DNA from: Ilyomonas sp965199845
GTDB taxonomy: Bacteria; Bacteroidota; Bacteroidia; Chitinophagales; Chitinophagaceae
Reading direction: 5' to 3'
Length of the DNA: 64,000 bases
NCBI GenBank assembly: GCA_965199845.1
Contig: CBDATZ010000052.1
Coordinates: 372,001 to 436,000, forward strand
Numbering within the stretch: the first letter of the stretch is position 1; the number at the start of each line of letters is the position of its first letter. The translations under genes and the position numbers were made by a program. This document shows positions 8,920-16,218 of this stretch, piece after piece. Under the pieces are notes generated by a model. That model was not told the DNA's origin, searched no databases, and saw only the letters and a list, made by a program, of their open reading frames with translations.

Positions 8920-10044
8920 ATGACGAGTAAAAGAAAGAAAATAACCCTGTCTGTCATTACTGATTTAGCTACTGATCAGCGTGTCATTCGCATCGGTACA
9001 TCATTGCAAAAAATGGGCTTTGATGTGCATGTGATTGCACGTGAGCTTCGCAACAGTTTGCCATTAGAATCATATCCTTTTACAGCCCAGCGATTCCGTT
9101 GTTATTTTGAAAAAGGAACCTTGCAATATGCAGAGTTTATGATCAAACTTTTTCTCCATTTACTCTTTACAAAAACTGATTATTTTCCTGGCTAACGATT
9201 TAGATACGTTGTTACCTAATTACTTGTTATCTAAACTTAGAAATAAGTATTTGTTTTATGATACACATGAATATTTTACCGGCGTTCCTGAACTCGATAA
9301 TTCGCCAACAAAAAAGAAGATTTGGAAGAAATTGGAAGACTGGTTATTTCCAAAAGTAAAAACAATTTATACGGTAAACGAGTCTGTAAAAAATGAATAT
9401 CGGAAAGAGTATAATGTGCCTGTCAGCATTATCAGAAATGTGCCTTTTACAAAGCCAATTGTACCAGCTTTTTTACCACAAAACTGGAAGAACAAAATCA
9501 TTTTATTAGCTCAGGGCGCAGGTTTAAATGAAGGCAGAAGCTGTATTGAAATGATTGATGCATTGCCTTATCTCGATGCACGTTTTCACCTGGTATTTAT
9601 TGGCGGCGGAAACTATTGGGAACAGTTAAAACAAAAACGAAAAGAACTGGGTTTAGAGCATCGTATTGATATGATGGAACGTATGCTTCCATCGCTGTTA
9701 AAAACATATACACCCGCTGGCACATTTGGGGTATCAGTTTAGATTCATTTACTCATAAAAATTTTCTGTTTAATTTACCTAATAAAGTGTTTGATTATAT
9801 ACATGCCGGTGTTCCGCTTTTTGCAACAGCCATTCCTGAAATTAAACATATTGCAGATCAATATCAATGTGGTATCTGTATTACTGATACATCGCCAAAA
9901 GCAATAGCAGAAAGCATTACAGCGTTATTTGCTGATGAAGAATATTATAATTTCCTGAAAGAAAATACAAAGCTGGCGGCGAAAGAATTGTGCTGGGAGC
10001 GGGAAGAAGAAAAGCTGAAAGTTATTTATCAGTTTTTTTTATAA
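8920..10044 (+). pseudogene. GT4-like glycosyltransferase gene with two frameshifts
   Basis: Three consecutive blocks in alternating frames encode one GT-B glycosyltransferase: 8920-9195 (LSVITDLATDQRVIRIGTSL), 9209-9742 (LLPNYLLSKL, YDTHEYFTGVPEL, IYTVNESVKNEY, VFIGGGNYWEQL) and 9787-10044 (VFDYIHAGVPLFATAIPEIK). Removing one A from the A5 run near 9168-9173 restores IIFLANDLDT. Adding one T to the TTT near 9738-9740 restores LDSFTHKNFLFNLPNK. The repaired protein of about 375 residues is a paralogue of the intact GT4 at 651-1733. It starts 15 bp after wecB in the same orientation, suggesting one glycan operon. Both breaks lie in homopolymers, so sequencing error is a real alternative to pseudogenisation. 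Confidence 0.75.
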
Positions 10045-10154
10045 GCTTATAAAATTGTTTTAGAATTGATAACAAAATGTAACGCTGTTATACCGAGGTA
10101 TATCATCACCAATATAAATAGTCATAAACAATCAGCCATACTTTTTTTATGCAA

Positions 10155-10658
10155 TTACATGGTTGGATTTTGCGTATAAATTGTCCAGCGTTGTGTGCTG
10201 TTGTTATTCTTTTTTTGAAGAAGAATTTTTGCATTTACTTCCGCTTCATTAGTTGGCGATGTAATGTATAAATCAGAATCTTTCAGCTTGATAAAATAAC
10301 TATTATTTTCAGCCGGAATAAATTCGTATTGCTGGTTTATTTTGGTGGCTAAAGGTTGCTCGCTAAGCGTAATCTCTTTTTGTGCGCTATCTGTTAGCGG
10401 CTCGAACGTTTTATTGGTAAACAAGTTTTGCAATTGATATGCGTTGCCTTCAACCTGTTTAAAATTCCACGTCATGCACTTCCAGTTTTCAGGCGAATAA
10501 GCAACGAGCGGCGTACCGTTTTTACTATTCGCATCTTTTACGCGAAGCAACAAGCCGGTTTGTACATTTTTGATGGCATAATTTCCTTTGATGGTTTGTG
10601 TAAACGCAGAAACAATAAAGAGAAATATTGCGATAAAAAGAAAAGCTGTTTTTTTCAT
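10155..10658 (-). CDS. Secreted ricin-type beta-trefoil (RICIN) protein
   Basis: A 167-residue protein with a Sec signal peptide (MKKTAFLFIAIFLFIVSAFTQ; cleavage after about residue 20). The mature part has three repeats of the beta-trefoil kind: GNYAIKNVQTGLLLRV, AYQLQNLFTNKTFEP and SYFIKLKDSDLYITSP. Each has hydrophobic-aromatic spacing, and W residues lie near repeat ends (WKCMTWNF, QRWTIY), as in RICIN/CBM13-like lectin domains. Probably a periplasmic or surface carbohydrate-binding protein; the ligand is unknown. It is isolated between divergent and convergent neighbours with no obvious operon partner. Confidence 0.65.
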   Translation of the reverse strand: MKKTAFLFIAIFLFIVSAFTQTIKGNYAIKNVQTGLLLRVKDANSKNGTPLVAYSPENWKCMTWNFKQVEGNAYQLQNLFTNKTFEPLTDSAQKEITLSEQPLATKINQQYEFIPAENNSYFIKLKDSDLYITSPTNEAEVNAKILLQKKNNNSTQRWTIYTQNPTM

Positions 10659-10724
10659 CTGTATTCATTTTACATTAATATACAAAGCTGCTAAAAATTT
10701 AGTAAAAAGGAATATCAGTTATGG

Positions 10725-11093
10725 CTAACTTTTCTTCTTATACTTAATTTCTACATTCGCTGTGCCTTGTTGCAGCATACCTAATTTACGGGCGGCTTTT
10801 TTACTCAGGTCAATCATTCTTCCCTGCACAAAAGGTCCGCGATCGTTTACGCGTACACGAACCGTTTTTCCATTATCCAGGTTCTTTACTTTTAGCCTGG
10901 TTCCAAAAGGCAATGTTCTGTGTGCTGCTGTTCTTTTACGTTGCCTGAAAACAGCGCCGCTCGCCGTTTTACGACCATCAAATTTATCTGCATAATAAGA
11001 CGCGCGACCATTTTCTTTTACAGAAGCGCAGGAAGTAAATGCGCATATTATTACTATTGAAAAAAGAAAATACAAAGCTGGTTTATTAATCAT
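10725..11093 (-). CDS. RlpA-like double-psi beta-barrel lipoprotein
   Basis: The product is a small outer-membrane or periplasmic lipoprotein. I chose the ATG at 11091-11093 because it gives a clean lipoprotein signal (MINKPALYFLFSIVIICAFTSC, lipobox FTSC); an upstream ATG at 11126 would bury it. The mature domain carries the RlpA signature: GRASYYADKFDGRKTASG, HRTLPFGTRLKVKNL, then VNDRGPFVQGRMIDLSKKAA with the conserved catalytic-type Asp and the GR-IDLS motif. RlpA proteins are lytic transglycosylases or glycan-binding proteins that act on stem-less peptidoglycan during division. No SPOR domain is present, which is common in Bacteroidota. About 122 residues. Confidence 0.85.
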   Translation of the reverse strand: MINKPALYFLFSIVIICAFTSCASVKENGRASYYADKFDGRKTASGAVFRQRKRTAAHRTLPFGTRLKVKNLDNGKTVRVRVNDRGPFVQGRMIDLSKKAARKLGMLQQGTANVEIKYKKKS

Positions 11094-11253
11094 GCAAAAC
11101 AGTTTTCCATTGTTCAGATTCAGCATATTGTTTAATAATGCTGTTTCGGGTTGTTAATAAACGTTTCATATATCCGGAAAGAAAGAATGTATTTACCATT
11201 TGTCCGATAATGCCATACGACGATTCAAATGAAGTAGTGGCATAACGCTTTAC
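11086..11253 (-). pseudogene. Possible C-terminal remnant of a SRPBCC/START-like gene
   Basis: Directly after gcvT the reverse strand is open for 55 codons without an ATG, in a frame beginning at a stop that overlaps the gcvT terminus. It reads VKRYATTSFESSYGIIGQMV, then NTFFLSGYMKRLLTTRNSII and KQYAES. The G-hydrophobic core followed by FL--YMK--L--R---IKQYAES resembles the last strand and C-terminal helix of SRPBCC-fold proteins. No N-terminal part exists, because gcvT occupies the upstream DNA. It may be a deletion remnant, or coincidental coding-like sequence. Confidence 0.3.
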
Positions 11254-12341
11254 TTAAACGGCACTTTTACCACTTTTGCTTTCACCAATTGGTTGCGGAT
11301 ATCTATATAAATTTCCGTATCCAAATCTGCATGAGCCATATCTACATAACCCAAACCAATGGCTTTATCAAGCGATGGCGATTGTGTGCCGCTGGTTACA
11401 TTACCAATCAGTTTTCCTTCATTATCTTTTATCTGGTAAGTGCTGCGTGGTATGCCACGATCTGTCATTTCAAAACCAACCAGTTTCCGCTTTACACCAG
11501 CGGATTTCTGTTCAACCAAACCGACTTTGGAAGCAAAGTTTTCCGGTTTATTCAGCTTCGTTATCCAGCCCAAACCCGCTTCTAATGGCGATGTTGTATC
11601 ATCAATATCATTACCATATAAACAATAACCCATTTCAAGCCGCAACGTATCGCGCGCGGCTAAACCAATCGGCTGAATGTTCGAGGAATCACCCAATTCA
11701 AATATGGCATTCCATATCTTATCTGCATGTTCACTTTTATTCTCAAAATAAATTTCAACACCACCCGCGCCCGTATAACCGGTTGCGCTGATGAGTACAT
11801 TATCAATGCTGGCAAATTTTGTTCTTACAAATGTGTAATACTTCATGTTCATGATTTCTGCCTCGGTAAGCGGCTGAATAATTTTCGTCGCATTAGGTCC
11901 TTGCACCGCCAGCAAACAAGTCTTATCGCTGATGTTTTCCACCTCTGCGTTGCTGATATTATTTTCGATCAGCCAGTCCCAATCTTTTTCAATGTTCGAA
12001 GCATTTACCACTAGCATATACACTTTGTTTTCTTCAATACAATACACCAGCAAATCATCTACAATTCCGCAGGATAAATTCGTCATACAAGAATATTGCG
12101 CTTCACCGTTTTTCAGCTTCGACGCATCGTTTGTTGTCACACGCTGAATCAGGTCTAACGCATGTTCGCCTTTCACCATAAACTCGCCCATGTGGCTCAC
12201 GTCAAATACGCCCGCATTGGTGCGCACCGCTACATGTTCATCTTTAATCCCGGTATAACTAATCGGCATATTATACCCGGCAAACGGCGCCATTTTCGCG
12301 CGTAAGGCAATATGTTTTTTATAGAACGGCGTTTCTTTCAT
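11250..12341 (-). CDS. gcvT: Aminomethyltransferase, glycine cleavage system T protein
   Basis: The 363-residue T protein takes the aminomethyl group from lipoylated GcvH and transfers the methylene to tetrahydrofolate, releasing ammonia. Visible landmarks are the N-terminus TPFYKKHIALRAKMAPFAGY, GVFDVSHMGEFMVKG (folate pocket), NDASKLKNGEAQYSCM, TGYTGAGGVEIYF and RDTLRLEMGYCLYGNDID (with the conserved catalytic Asp/Arg region). The C-terminal barrel carries VTSGTQSPSLDKAIGLGYV. Length is normal. No gcvH or gcvP lies nearby. An IS982-type insertion ends about 180 bp upstream of the start codon, so its promoter context may have changed. Confidence 0.97.
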   Translation of the reverse strand: MKETPFYKKHIALRAKMAPFAGYNMPISYTGIKDEHVAVRTNAGVFDVSHMGEFMVKGEHALDLIQRVTTNDASKLKNGEAQYSCMTNLSCGIVDDLLVYCIEENKVYMLVVNASNIEKDWDWLIENNISNAEVENISDKTCLLAVQGPNATKIIQPLTEAEIMNMKYYTFVRTKFASIDNVLISATGYTGAGGVEIYFENKSEHADKIWNAIFELGDSSNIQPIGLAARDTLRLEMGYCLYGNDIDDTTSPLEAGLGWITKLNKPENFASKVGLVEQKSAGVKRKLVGFEMTDRGIPRSTYQIKDNEGKLIGNVTSGTQSPSLDKAIGLGYVDMAHADLDTEIYIDIRNQLVKAKVVKVPFK

Positions 12342-12521
12342 AACCTTGATTTTTTAAGATTTTCTGATTCGATTGATTTTTGAAACCGCTGCAATATCAA
12401 TCTTTTTACAAAAAGGAATTTCTTAAAATGATAGTCTTCATCTTCAAAACACTAATAATAATATCAGCCTGGTTATCTAAAGCCAAAATTGAAATGTTGG
12501 AAAAGAAAACTTATTATATAA

Positions 12522-12541
12522 ACCTGTTGGCGGAGTTAATT
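12522..12541 (+). repeat. Left terminal inverted repeat of the IS
   Basis: Sequence ACCTGTTGGCGGAGTTAATT; it differs from the reverse complement of the right end only at position 4. The preceding TATATAA is the target-site duplication. Confidence 0.9.
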
Positions 12542-12607
12542 TGAATAGTCAGCAACAATAAATGCTGTGCAGTTGTCTACATGAGTGACTAAACTTACGA
12601 ATGCAAC

Positions 12608-13516
12608 ATGCACAACATCAAAACAAATTTCGATAAAATTATTGTGGTGATAAAAGATATTTTAAGTGATGAAATAAATGAGAAGGGCAATTATTTACGG
12701 CGTGGCACCGTGCCAAAATTTTCTGATATTGAAGTGATCGCATTAAGCCTTACAGCAGAATGTTTAAGCATTGACAGTGAGAATTATTTGTTTTCCAAAT
12801 TGAACAAAGAATATGCGAACGAGTTTGAAAATTTGATTAGCCGCAGACAATATAATGACCGGAGAAAACTGTTGTTTGAAAAAACGGAAGATGTGCGAAA
12901 CCTGCTATCAGAGCGGCTTAACAGACTATCAGATGTATTTGCAATTGATTCCATGCCACTTGAAATTTGTAAATTATCAAGAGAACAAAGAAATAAAATG
13001 GGTAAAGAATCCCTGTGCCACCGCCCGGACAAGGGCTACTGTGCATCACAGAAAAAATATTTCTACGGCTATAAATTGCACAGCGTTTGTTCAGCGGCAG
13101 GTGTTATACAATCATTGGATTTAACTAAGGCAAGTGTGCATGATGTACATTACTTGCATGACGTAAAAGAGTTGTTCAGCAATTGCATCCTAACGGGTGA
13201 TAAAGGATATATTGGAAGAGAGCATCAGATAAATTTATTTGAGGCGGCAGGCATTCAGTTGGAAGTGCCTTTAAGAGCCAATCAAGGGGGACAAAAACCT
13301 GTCATGTGGATCTTGAAAAAAGTAAGGAAGCGAATAGAAACAGTTTTTTCTCAATTGTGTGACCAGTTTATGATACAGCGCAATTACGCCAAGTCCTTTA
13401 CAGGCTTCAGGTCCAGGATACTTGCTAAGGTGACGGCGCTCACCATTTTACAGTTCTTAAACAAATTTATTTACAATCAACCAGTAAGCAGAGTTAAACA
13501 TGCGCTGGCTAATTAA
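12608..13516 (+). CDS. IS982-family DDE transposase
   Basis: A 302-residue transposase filling the element. The catalytic triad is visible: FAIDSMPLEICK (first D, about residue 116), ILTGDKGYIG (second D, about 200) and KRIETVFSQL (E, about 240). GYKLHSVCS between the first two and the C-terminal FRSRILAKVTALTILQFLNK are typical of IS982 (DDE_Tnp_1-like) enzymes. The N-terminal region (VPKFSDIEVIALSLTAE) is the usual family opening. The reading frame is intact and its stop lies 14 bp from the right end, so the copy is probably functional in transposition. Confidence 0.95.
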   Translation: MHNIKTNFDKIIVVIKDILSDEINEKGNYLRRGTVPKFSDIEVIALSLTAECLSIDSENYLFSKLNKEYANEFENLISRRQYNDRRKLLFEKTEDVRNLLSERLNRLSDVFAIDSMPLEICKLSREQRNKMGKESLCHRPDKGYCASQKKYFYGYKLHSVCSAAGVIQSLDLTKASVHDVHYLHDVKELFSNCILTGDKGYIGREHQINLFEAAGIQLEVPLRANQGGQKPVMWILKKVRKRIETVFSQLCDQFMIQRNYAKSFTGFRSRILAKVTALTILQFLNKFIYNQPVSRVKHALAN

Positions 13517-13530
13517 CTCCGCCAACGGGT
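13511..13530 (+). repeat. Right terminal inverted repeat of the IS
   Basis: AATTAACTCCGCCAACGGGT, the complement of the left end with one mismatch; followed at once by the second TATATAA copy (13531-13537). Confidence 0.9.
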
Positions 13531-13555
13531 TATATAAGTATTTATATTGAAGAAA

Positions 13556-14374
13556 TCACTTTGCTATGTTATAAATACGCAATCCATCTTTAGTAAGAAC
13601 AAACAATTTGTTTTGTTGCCATTCTGTTTTTATAACATCCGCAAGAGGTATATTACTTTTTAAAGAACGAGGTTCGATATCTGTTTGCAAAGCAGAAAAA
13701 AAATGCGCTTCATCTCTGCCCGTTAGTTGATTATCATTTGTGCTTACATCTTTCCAGCCGGCAAAAGAAACGCGTTTTTTAAAAGCCATATAATAATCAA
13801 AAATCAGCCAGCCAAGTTTGTTATCATATAAATACAACTGACCATTATTATCAATTATTTTTACCGGATTTAAAGATTCATCAAATACCAATCGCAAGTC
13901 GGCAGATTGCAGTAAAACGTTGTTGTTTTCTTCAATCTTTTTAATCTTTCCTTCGCCGTCATCGTACAACCAAATGTTGCTGTCGTAACTCTGCGCAATC
14001 GCTTTTACCTGCGTGATTTGCAGCTTACGTAAATCAATGATGGTGCGGGTTGCCAGAAATCTGTCTAAGATTATCACCGTAGAAAAATCTTTATAATACA
14101 CCAATACTTTTAATGGATTTGTAACATCAACCGAATAGATTTTTCCATAACGAAGCGTATTATTAAATACGGCAACCGAATCGCCGTCACTGTTTAGTTT
14201 TTTAAGTTGATTGGTAGCAGAAGAAATCACGTATATATTCTGTAAATTGTCCGTATAAAAATCACTAAAACTGCCGGGAATTGTTTTGTTGATTTGTAAT
14301 GATAAAGTTGTATCTGCAGCAAAAGTTTGCAGCATAATAAACAAGCCTGAAAGAAGCAGAATTAATCTTCCCAT
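13556..14374 (-). CDS. Exported protein with beta-propeller-like repeats
   Basis: A 272-residue protein with a signal peptide (GRLILLLSGLFIMLQTFAAD). The mature part alternates short strand pairs in the pattern NIYVIS-----LKKLNSDGD, KVLVYYKDFSTVIILDR, NIWLYDDGEGKIKKI, QLYLYDNKLGWLIFD and KLFVLTKDGLRIYN. This is the blade rhythm of a periplasmic NHL/YVTN-type propeller. No catalytic motif is recognised. It overlaps the 3' end of lpxH by 13 bp, so it is translationally coupled to a lipid A gene, but a role there is only a guess from context. Confidence 0.6.
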   Translation of the reverse strand: MGRLILLLSGLFIMLQTFAADTTLSLQINKTIPGSFSDFYTDNLQNIYVISSATNQLKKLNSDGDSVAVFNNTLRYGKIYSVDVTNPLKVLVYYKDFSTVIILDRFLATRTIIDLRKLQITQVKAIAQSYDSNIWLYDDGEGKIKKIEENNNVLLQSADLRLVFDESLNPVKIIDNNGQLYLYDNKLGWLIFDYYMAFKKRVSFAGWKDVSTNDNQLTGRDEAHFFSALQTDIEPRSLKSNIPLADVIKTEWQQNKLFVLTKDGLRIYNIAK

Positions 14375-15120
14375 TTTTTTAATTGCATATCATTACCATC
14401 GAAAACAGCATACGTAAAACTACGCAGCCAATCGCCCAAATTTATATAACGGCTGGCATCGGTTAGTTTATAATCAATCGGGTAGTGGCGGTGACCAAAC
14501 ACGAAAAAATCATAATGTTCTTTCGCCAGCATTTGCCGGCAAAAAATAATCAGCCATTCGCCTTCTTCGCCTAAAAATGTTACATCTTTATAACCTGTTT
14601 TTGCACGACTTCGCCGGCTGAAAAAATTGGCTAATCCAATACCCCACGACGGATGAATAACACCAAACATCCATTGCGCTATTTTATTGCGAAAAATAGA
14701 TTTTAAGAACTTATAATTGTGATCGCCGGGACCTAAACCATCGCCATGACCGACATAAAATTTTTTGTTATTAAACACAAATTCTTTGGGTTGATAATAT
14801 ACCGGAATGTTTAATTCTTCTTCAAAATAACCGCTCATCCACATATCATGATTGCCAACAAAAAAATGAATTTTAATGCCTTTATCTGTCAGCTCGGCAA
14901 GCTTTCCCAGCAAGCGCACATAACCTTTAGGAACAGTGGTTTTATATTCGAACCAGAAGTCGAACATATCACCCACAATAAGAATTTCGGAAGCTTTGTC
15001 TTGTATGGTATTGAGAAAAGCAACAACCTTTTTTTCCCGCTGTAAACTCTCTTCATAAGACGGTGTGCCTAAATGAAAATCGGAAAGAAAATAAATGTTT
15101 TTGCCGGTTGTATCTGCCAT
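14362..15120 (-). CDS. lpxH: UDP-2,3-diacylglucosamine diphosphatase
   Basis: A 252-residue metallophosphoesterase of the LpxH type, which hydrolyses UDP-2,3-diacyl-GlcN to lipid X at the inner face of the cytoplasmic membrane. The metal-binding blocks appear in order: FLSDFHLGTP, GDMFDFWFEY, VGNHDMWMSG, YVGHGDGLGPGDHNYK and FGHRHYPIDY. The DFWFEY block and the H-G-D-G-LGPGD block are characteristic of LpxH in Bacteroidota rather than of generic phosphoesterases. The downstream propeller-like gene overlaps its end. Upstream, between it and lptB, lies a 116-bp inverted-repeat element. Confidence 0.92.
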   Translation of the reverse strand: MADTTGKNIYFLSDFHLGTPSYEESLQREKKVVAFLNTIQDKASEILIVGDMFDFWFEYKTTVPKGYVRLLGKLAELTDKGIKIHFFVGNHDMWMSGYFEEELNIPVYYQPKEFVFNNKKFYVGHGDGLGPGDHNYKFLKSIFRNKIAQWMFGVIHPSWGIGLANFFSRRSRAKTGYKDVTFLGEEGEWLIIFCRQMLAKEHYDFFVFGHRHYPIDYKLTDASRYINLGDWLRSFTYAVFDGNDMQLKKWED

Positions 15121-15134
15121 GTGTTTAAGCTACG

Positions 15135-15250
15135 ATTTTGCCACAAAGTCACAAAGAAAAGGAGTTTATGAATGACTGCTTTCTATCTTTATTTTACCTA
15201 ATAAAATAATTCTTATTAATCTTTGCGCCTTCATGGCTTTGTGGCAAAAT
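15135..15250. repeat. 116-bp inverted-repeat element (CCACAAAG type)
   Basis: The ends ATTTTGCCACAAAG (15135-15148) and its exact complement (15237-15250) enclose an A+T-rich, non-coding centre. Just inside, further CACAAAG-like and CTTTGCGCC-like matches extend the imperfect arms. The element lies in the gap between lptB and lpxH. The arms belong to the same general CACAAAG/CACAGAG repeat type as those around the GxxExxY gene at 56328-56792. Confidence 0.7.
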
Positions 15251-15252
15251 TA

Positions 15253-16032
15253 TCACAGAACATCAGCCGTTCCTTTTTTACCCATTTCAATAATCCAGTC
15301 TTTACGGCGCAGCTCAAAGTTCGTTCCCAGGTATAGCTTACGAACGGTTTCATTACCGGCAAGTTCTTCTGCCGTTCCGTGCTGAAATATTTTTCCTTCA
15401 ATCAATAAATAAGCACGATCGCAAATGGAAAGGGTTTCGTTTACATTATGGTCAGTAATCAGGATACCGATGTTCTTATATTTTAATCGCGCCACCACGC
15501 TTTGAATGTCTTCAACCGCAATCGGGTCAACGCCCGCAAAAGGTTCATCAAGCAAAATAAATTTCGGGTCAACGGCAAGCGCGCGTGCAATTTCTGTACG
15601 CCTGCGCTCGCCGCCACTTAAGCTATCGCCATTGTTCTTACGTACATGATGCAGATTGAATTCATTCAGCAGTTCTTCCAGTTTATGCTGACGTTCGCCT
15701 TTGGTCATTTTCGTCATTTCCAACACTGCCAGAATGTTATCTTCCACGCTTAGTTTGCGAAACACAGAAGCTTCCTGCGGCAGGTAACCAATTCCCATCT
15801 GCGCACGTTTATACATGGGCAGTTTGGTAATATCAATATCATTTAAAAACACAGTGCCTTCTTCAGGTTTTATTAAACCTACAACCATGTAAAACGTTGT
15901 GGTTTTGCCGGCACCGTTGGGTCCTAACAAACCTACAATTTCGCCCTGCTTCACGTTTACAGAAACATGATTTACAACGGTGCGGCTTTTATAAATTTTA
16001 ACCAAATCGGTTGTTTGTATTGTAAGACTCAC
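15253..16032 (-). CDS. lptB: LPS export ABC transporter ATP-binding protein
   Basis: ATPase of the LptB2FG complex that extracts LPS from the inner membrane. Walker A GPNGAGKTT, Q-loop GYLPQEASVF, signature LSGGERRR, Walker B FILLDEPFAGVDP and switch H in ITDHNV are all present. The stretch RTVVNHVSVNVKQGEIVGLL is typical LptB. I place the start at GTG 16030-16032 (VSLTIQTTDLVKIY), which aligns with the usual short LptB N-terminus. The ATG at 16066-16068 lies upstream of a TACTTTTG -7 box (16050-16057), so it would not be on a transcript from that promoter. Size is then 259 residues. It is near lpxH, fitting an LPS-biogenesis cluster. Confidence 0.93.
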   Translation of the reverse strand: MSLTIQTTDLVKIYKSRTVVNHVSVNVKQGEIVGLLGPNGAGKTTTFYMVVGLIKPEEGTVFLNDIDITKLPMYKRAQMGIGYLPQEASVFRKLSVEDNILAVLEMTKMTKGERQHKLEELLNEFNLHHVRKNNGDSLSGGERRRTEIARALAVDPKFILLDEPFAGVDPIAVEDIQSVVARLKYKNIGILITDHNVNETLSICDRAYLLIEGKIFQHGTAEELAGNETVRKLYLGTNFELRRKDWIIEMGKKGTADVL

Positions 16033-16049
16033 TGCATAAATGATTTGTA

Positions 16050-16057
16050 CAAAAGTA
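16050..16057 (-). promoter_or_regulatory. -7 promoter box (TACTTTTG) for lptB
   Basis: The reverse strand reads TACTTTTG, an exact TAnnTTTG match, 17 nt before the proposed GTG start. It lies inside the longer ATG-initiated reading frame, which is the reason for preferring the GTG. Confidence 0.45.
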
Positions 16058-16075
16058 GAGGTTTGCACAGCGAAT

Positions 16076-16190
16076 GACAGAGATTTGGGTAGATTTTACA
16101 GATTTGGAGATGCCTGTTACCTTTATTTAACAACATCATAAAACATAACAGCCAATCCGGAAATCTTTTCAATCTCCCCCAATCTCTGTC
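16076..16190. repeat. 115-bp inverted-repeat element (GACAGAGATT type)
   Basis: The left arm (16076-16105) begins GACAGAGATTTGGGTAGATT. The complement of the right arm (16161-16190) begins GACAGAGATTGGGGGAGATT; about 24 of 29 positions agree. The centre is A+T-rich and non-coding. It fills the gap between the divergent lptB and metF genes and has nearly the same length as the element at 15135-15250, but different arms. Confidence 0.6.
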
Positions 16191-16218
16191 TGCCTTATCT
16201 TGCACTAATTTTTAGGAA

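Larger units (their letters stand above)
12522..13530 (+). mobile_element. Complete IS982-family insertion sequence
   Basis: A 1009-bp element bounded by inverted repeats (left 12522-12541, right 13511-13530; 19 of 20 positions match) and flanked by the identical 7-bp duplication TATATAA (12515-12521 and 13531-13537). It contains one intact transposase on the forward strand. Size, single DDE ORF, ACC-type ends and duplication length fit the IS982 family. Intact ORF and ends suggest recent insertion. It lies between gcvT and the next reverse-strand gene without breaking either. Confidence 0.92.

Noticed and set aside
11276..12147. Several open frames on the forward strand across gcvT
   Set aside because: They are antisense to a well-conserved gene, have no recognisable domains, and reflect codon bias of gcvT.
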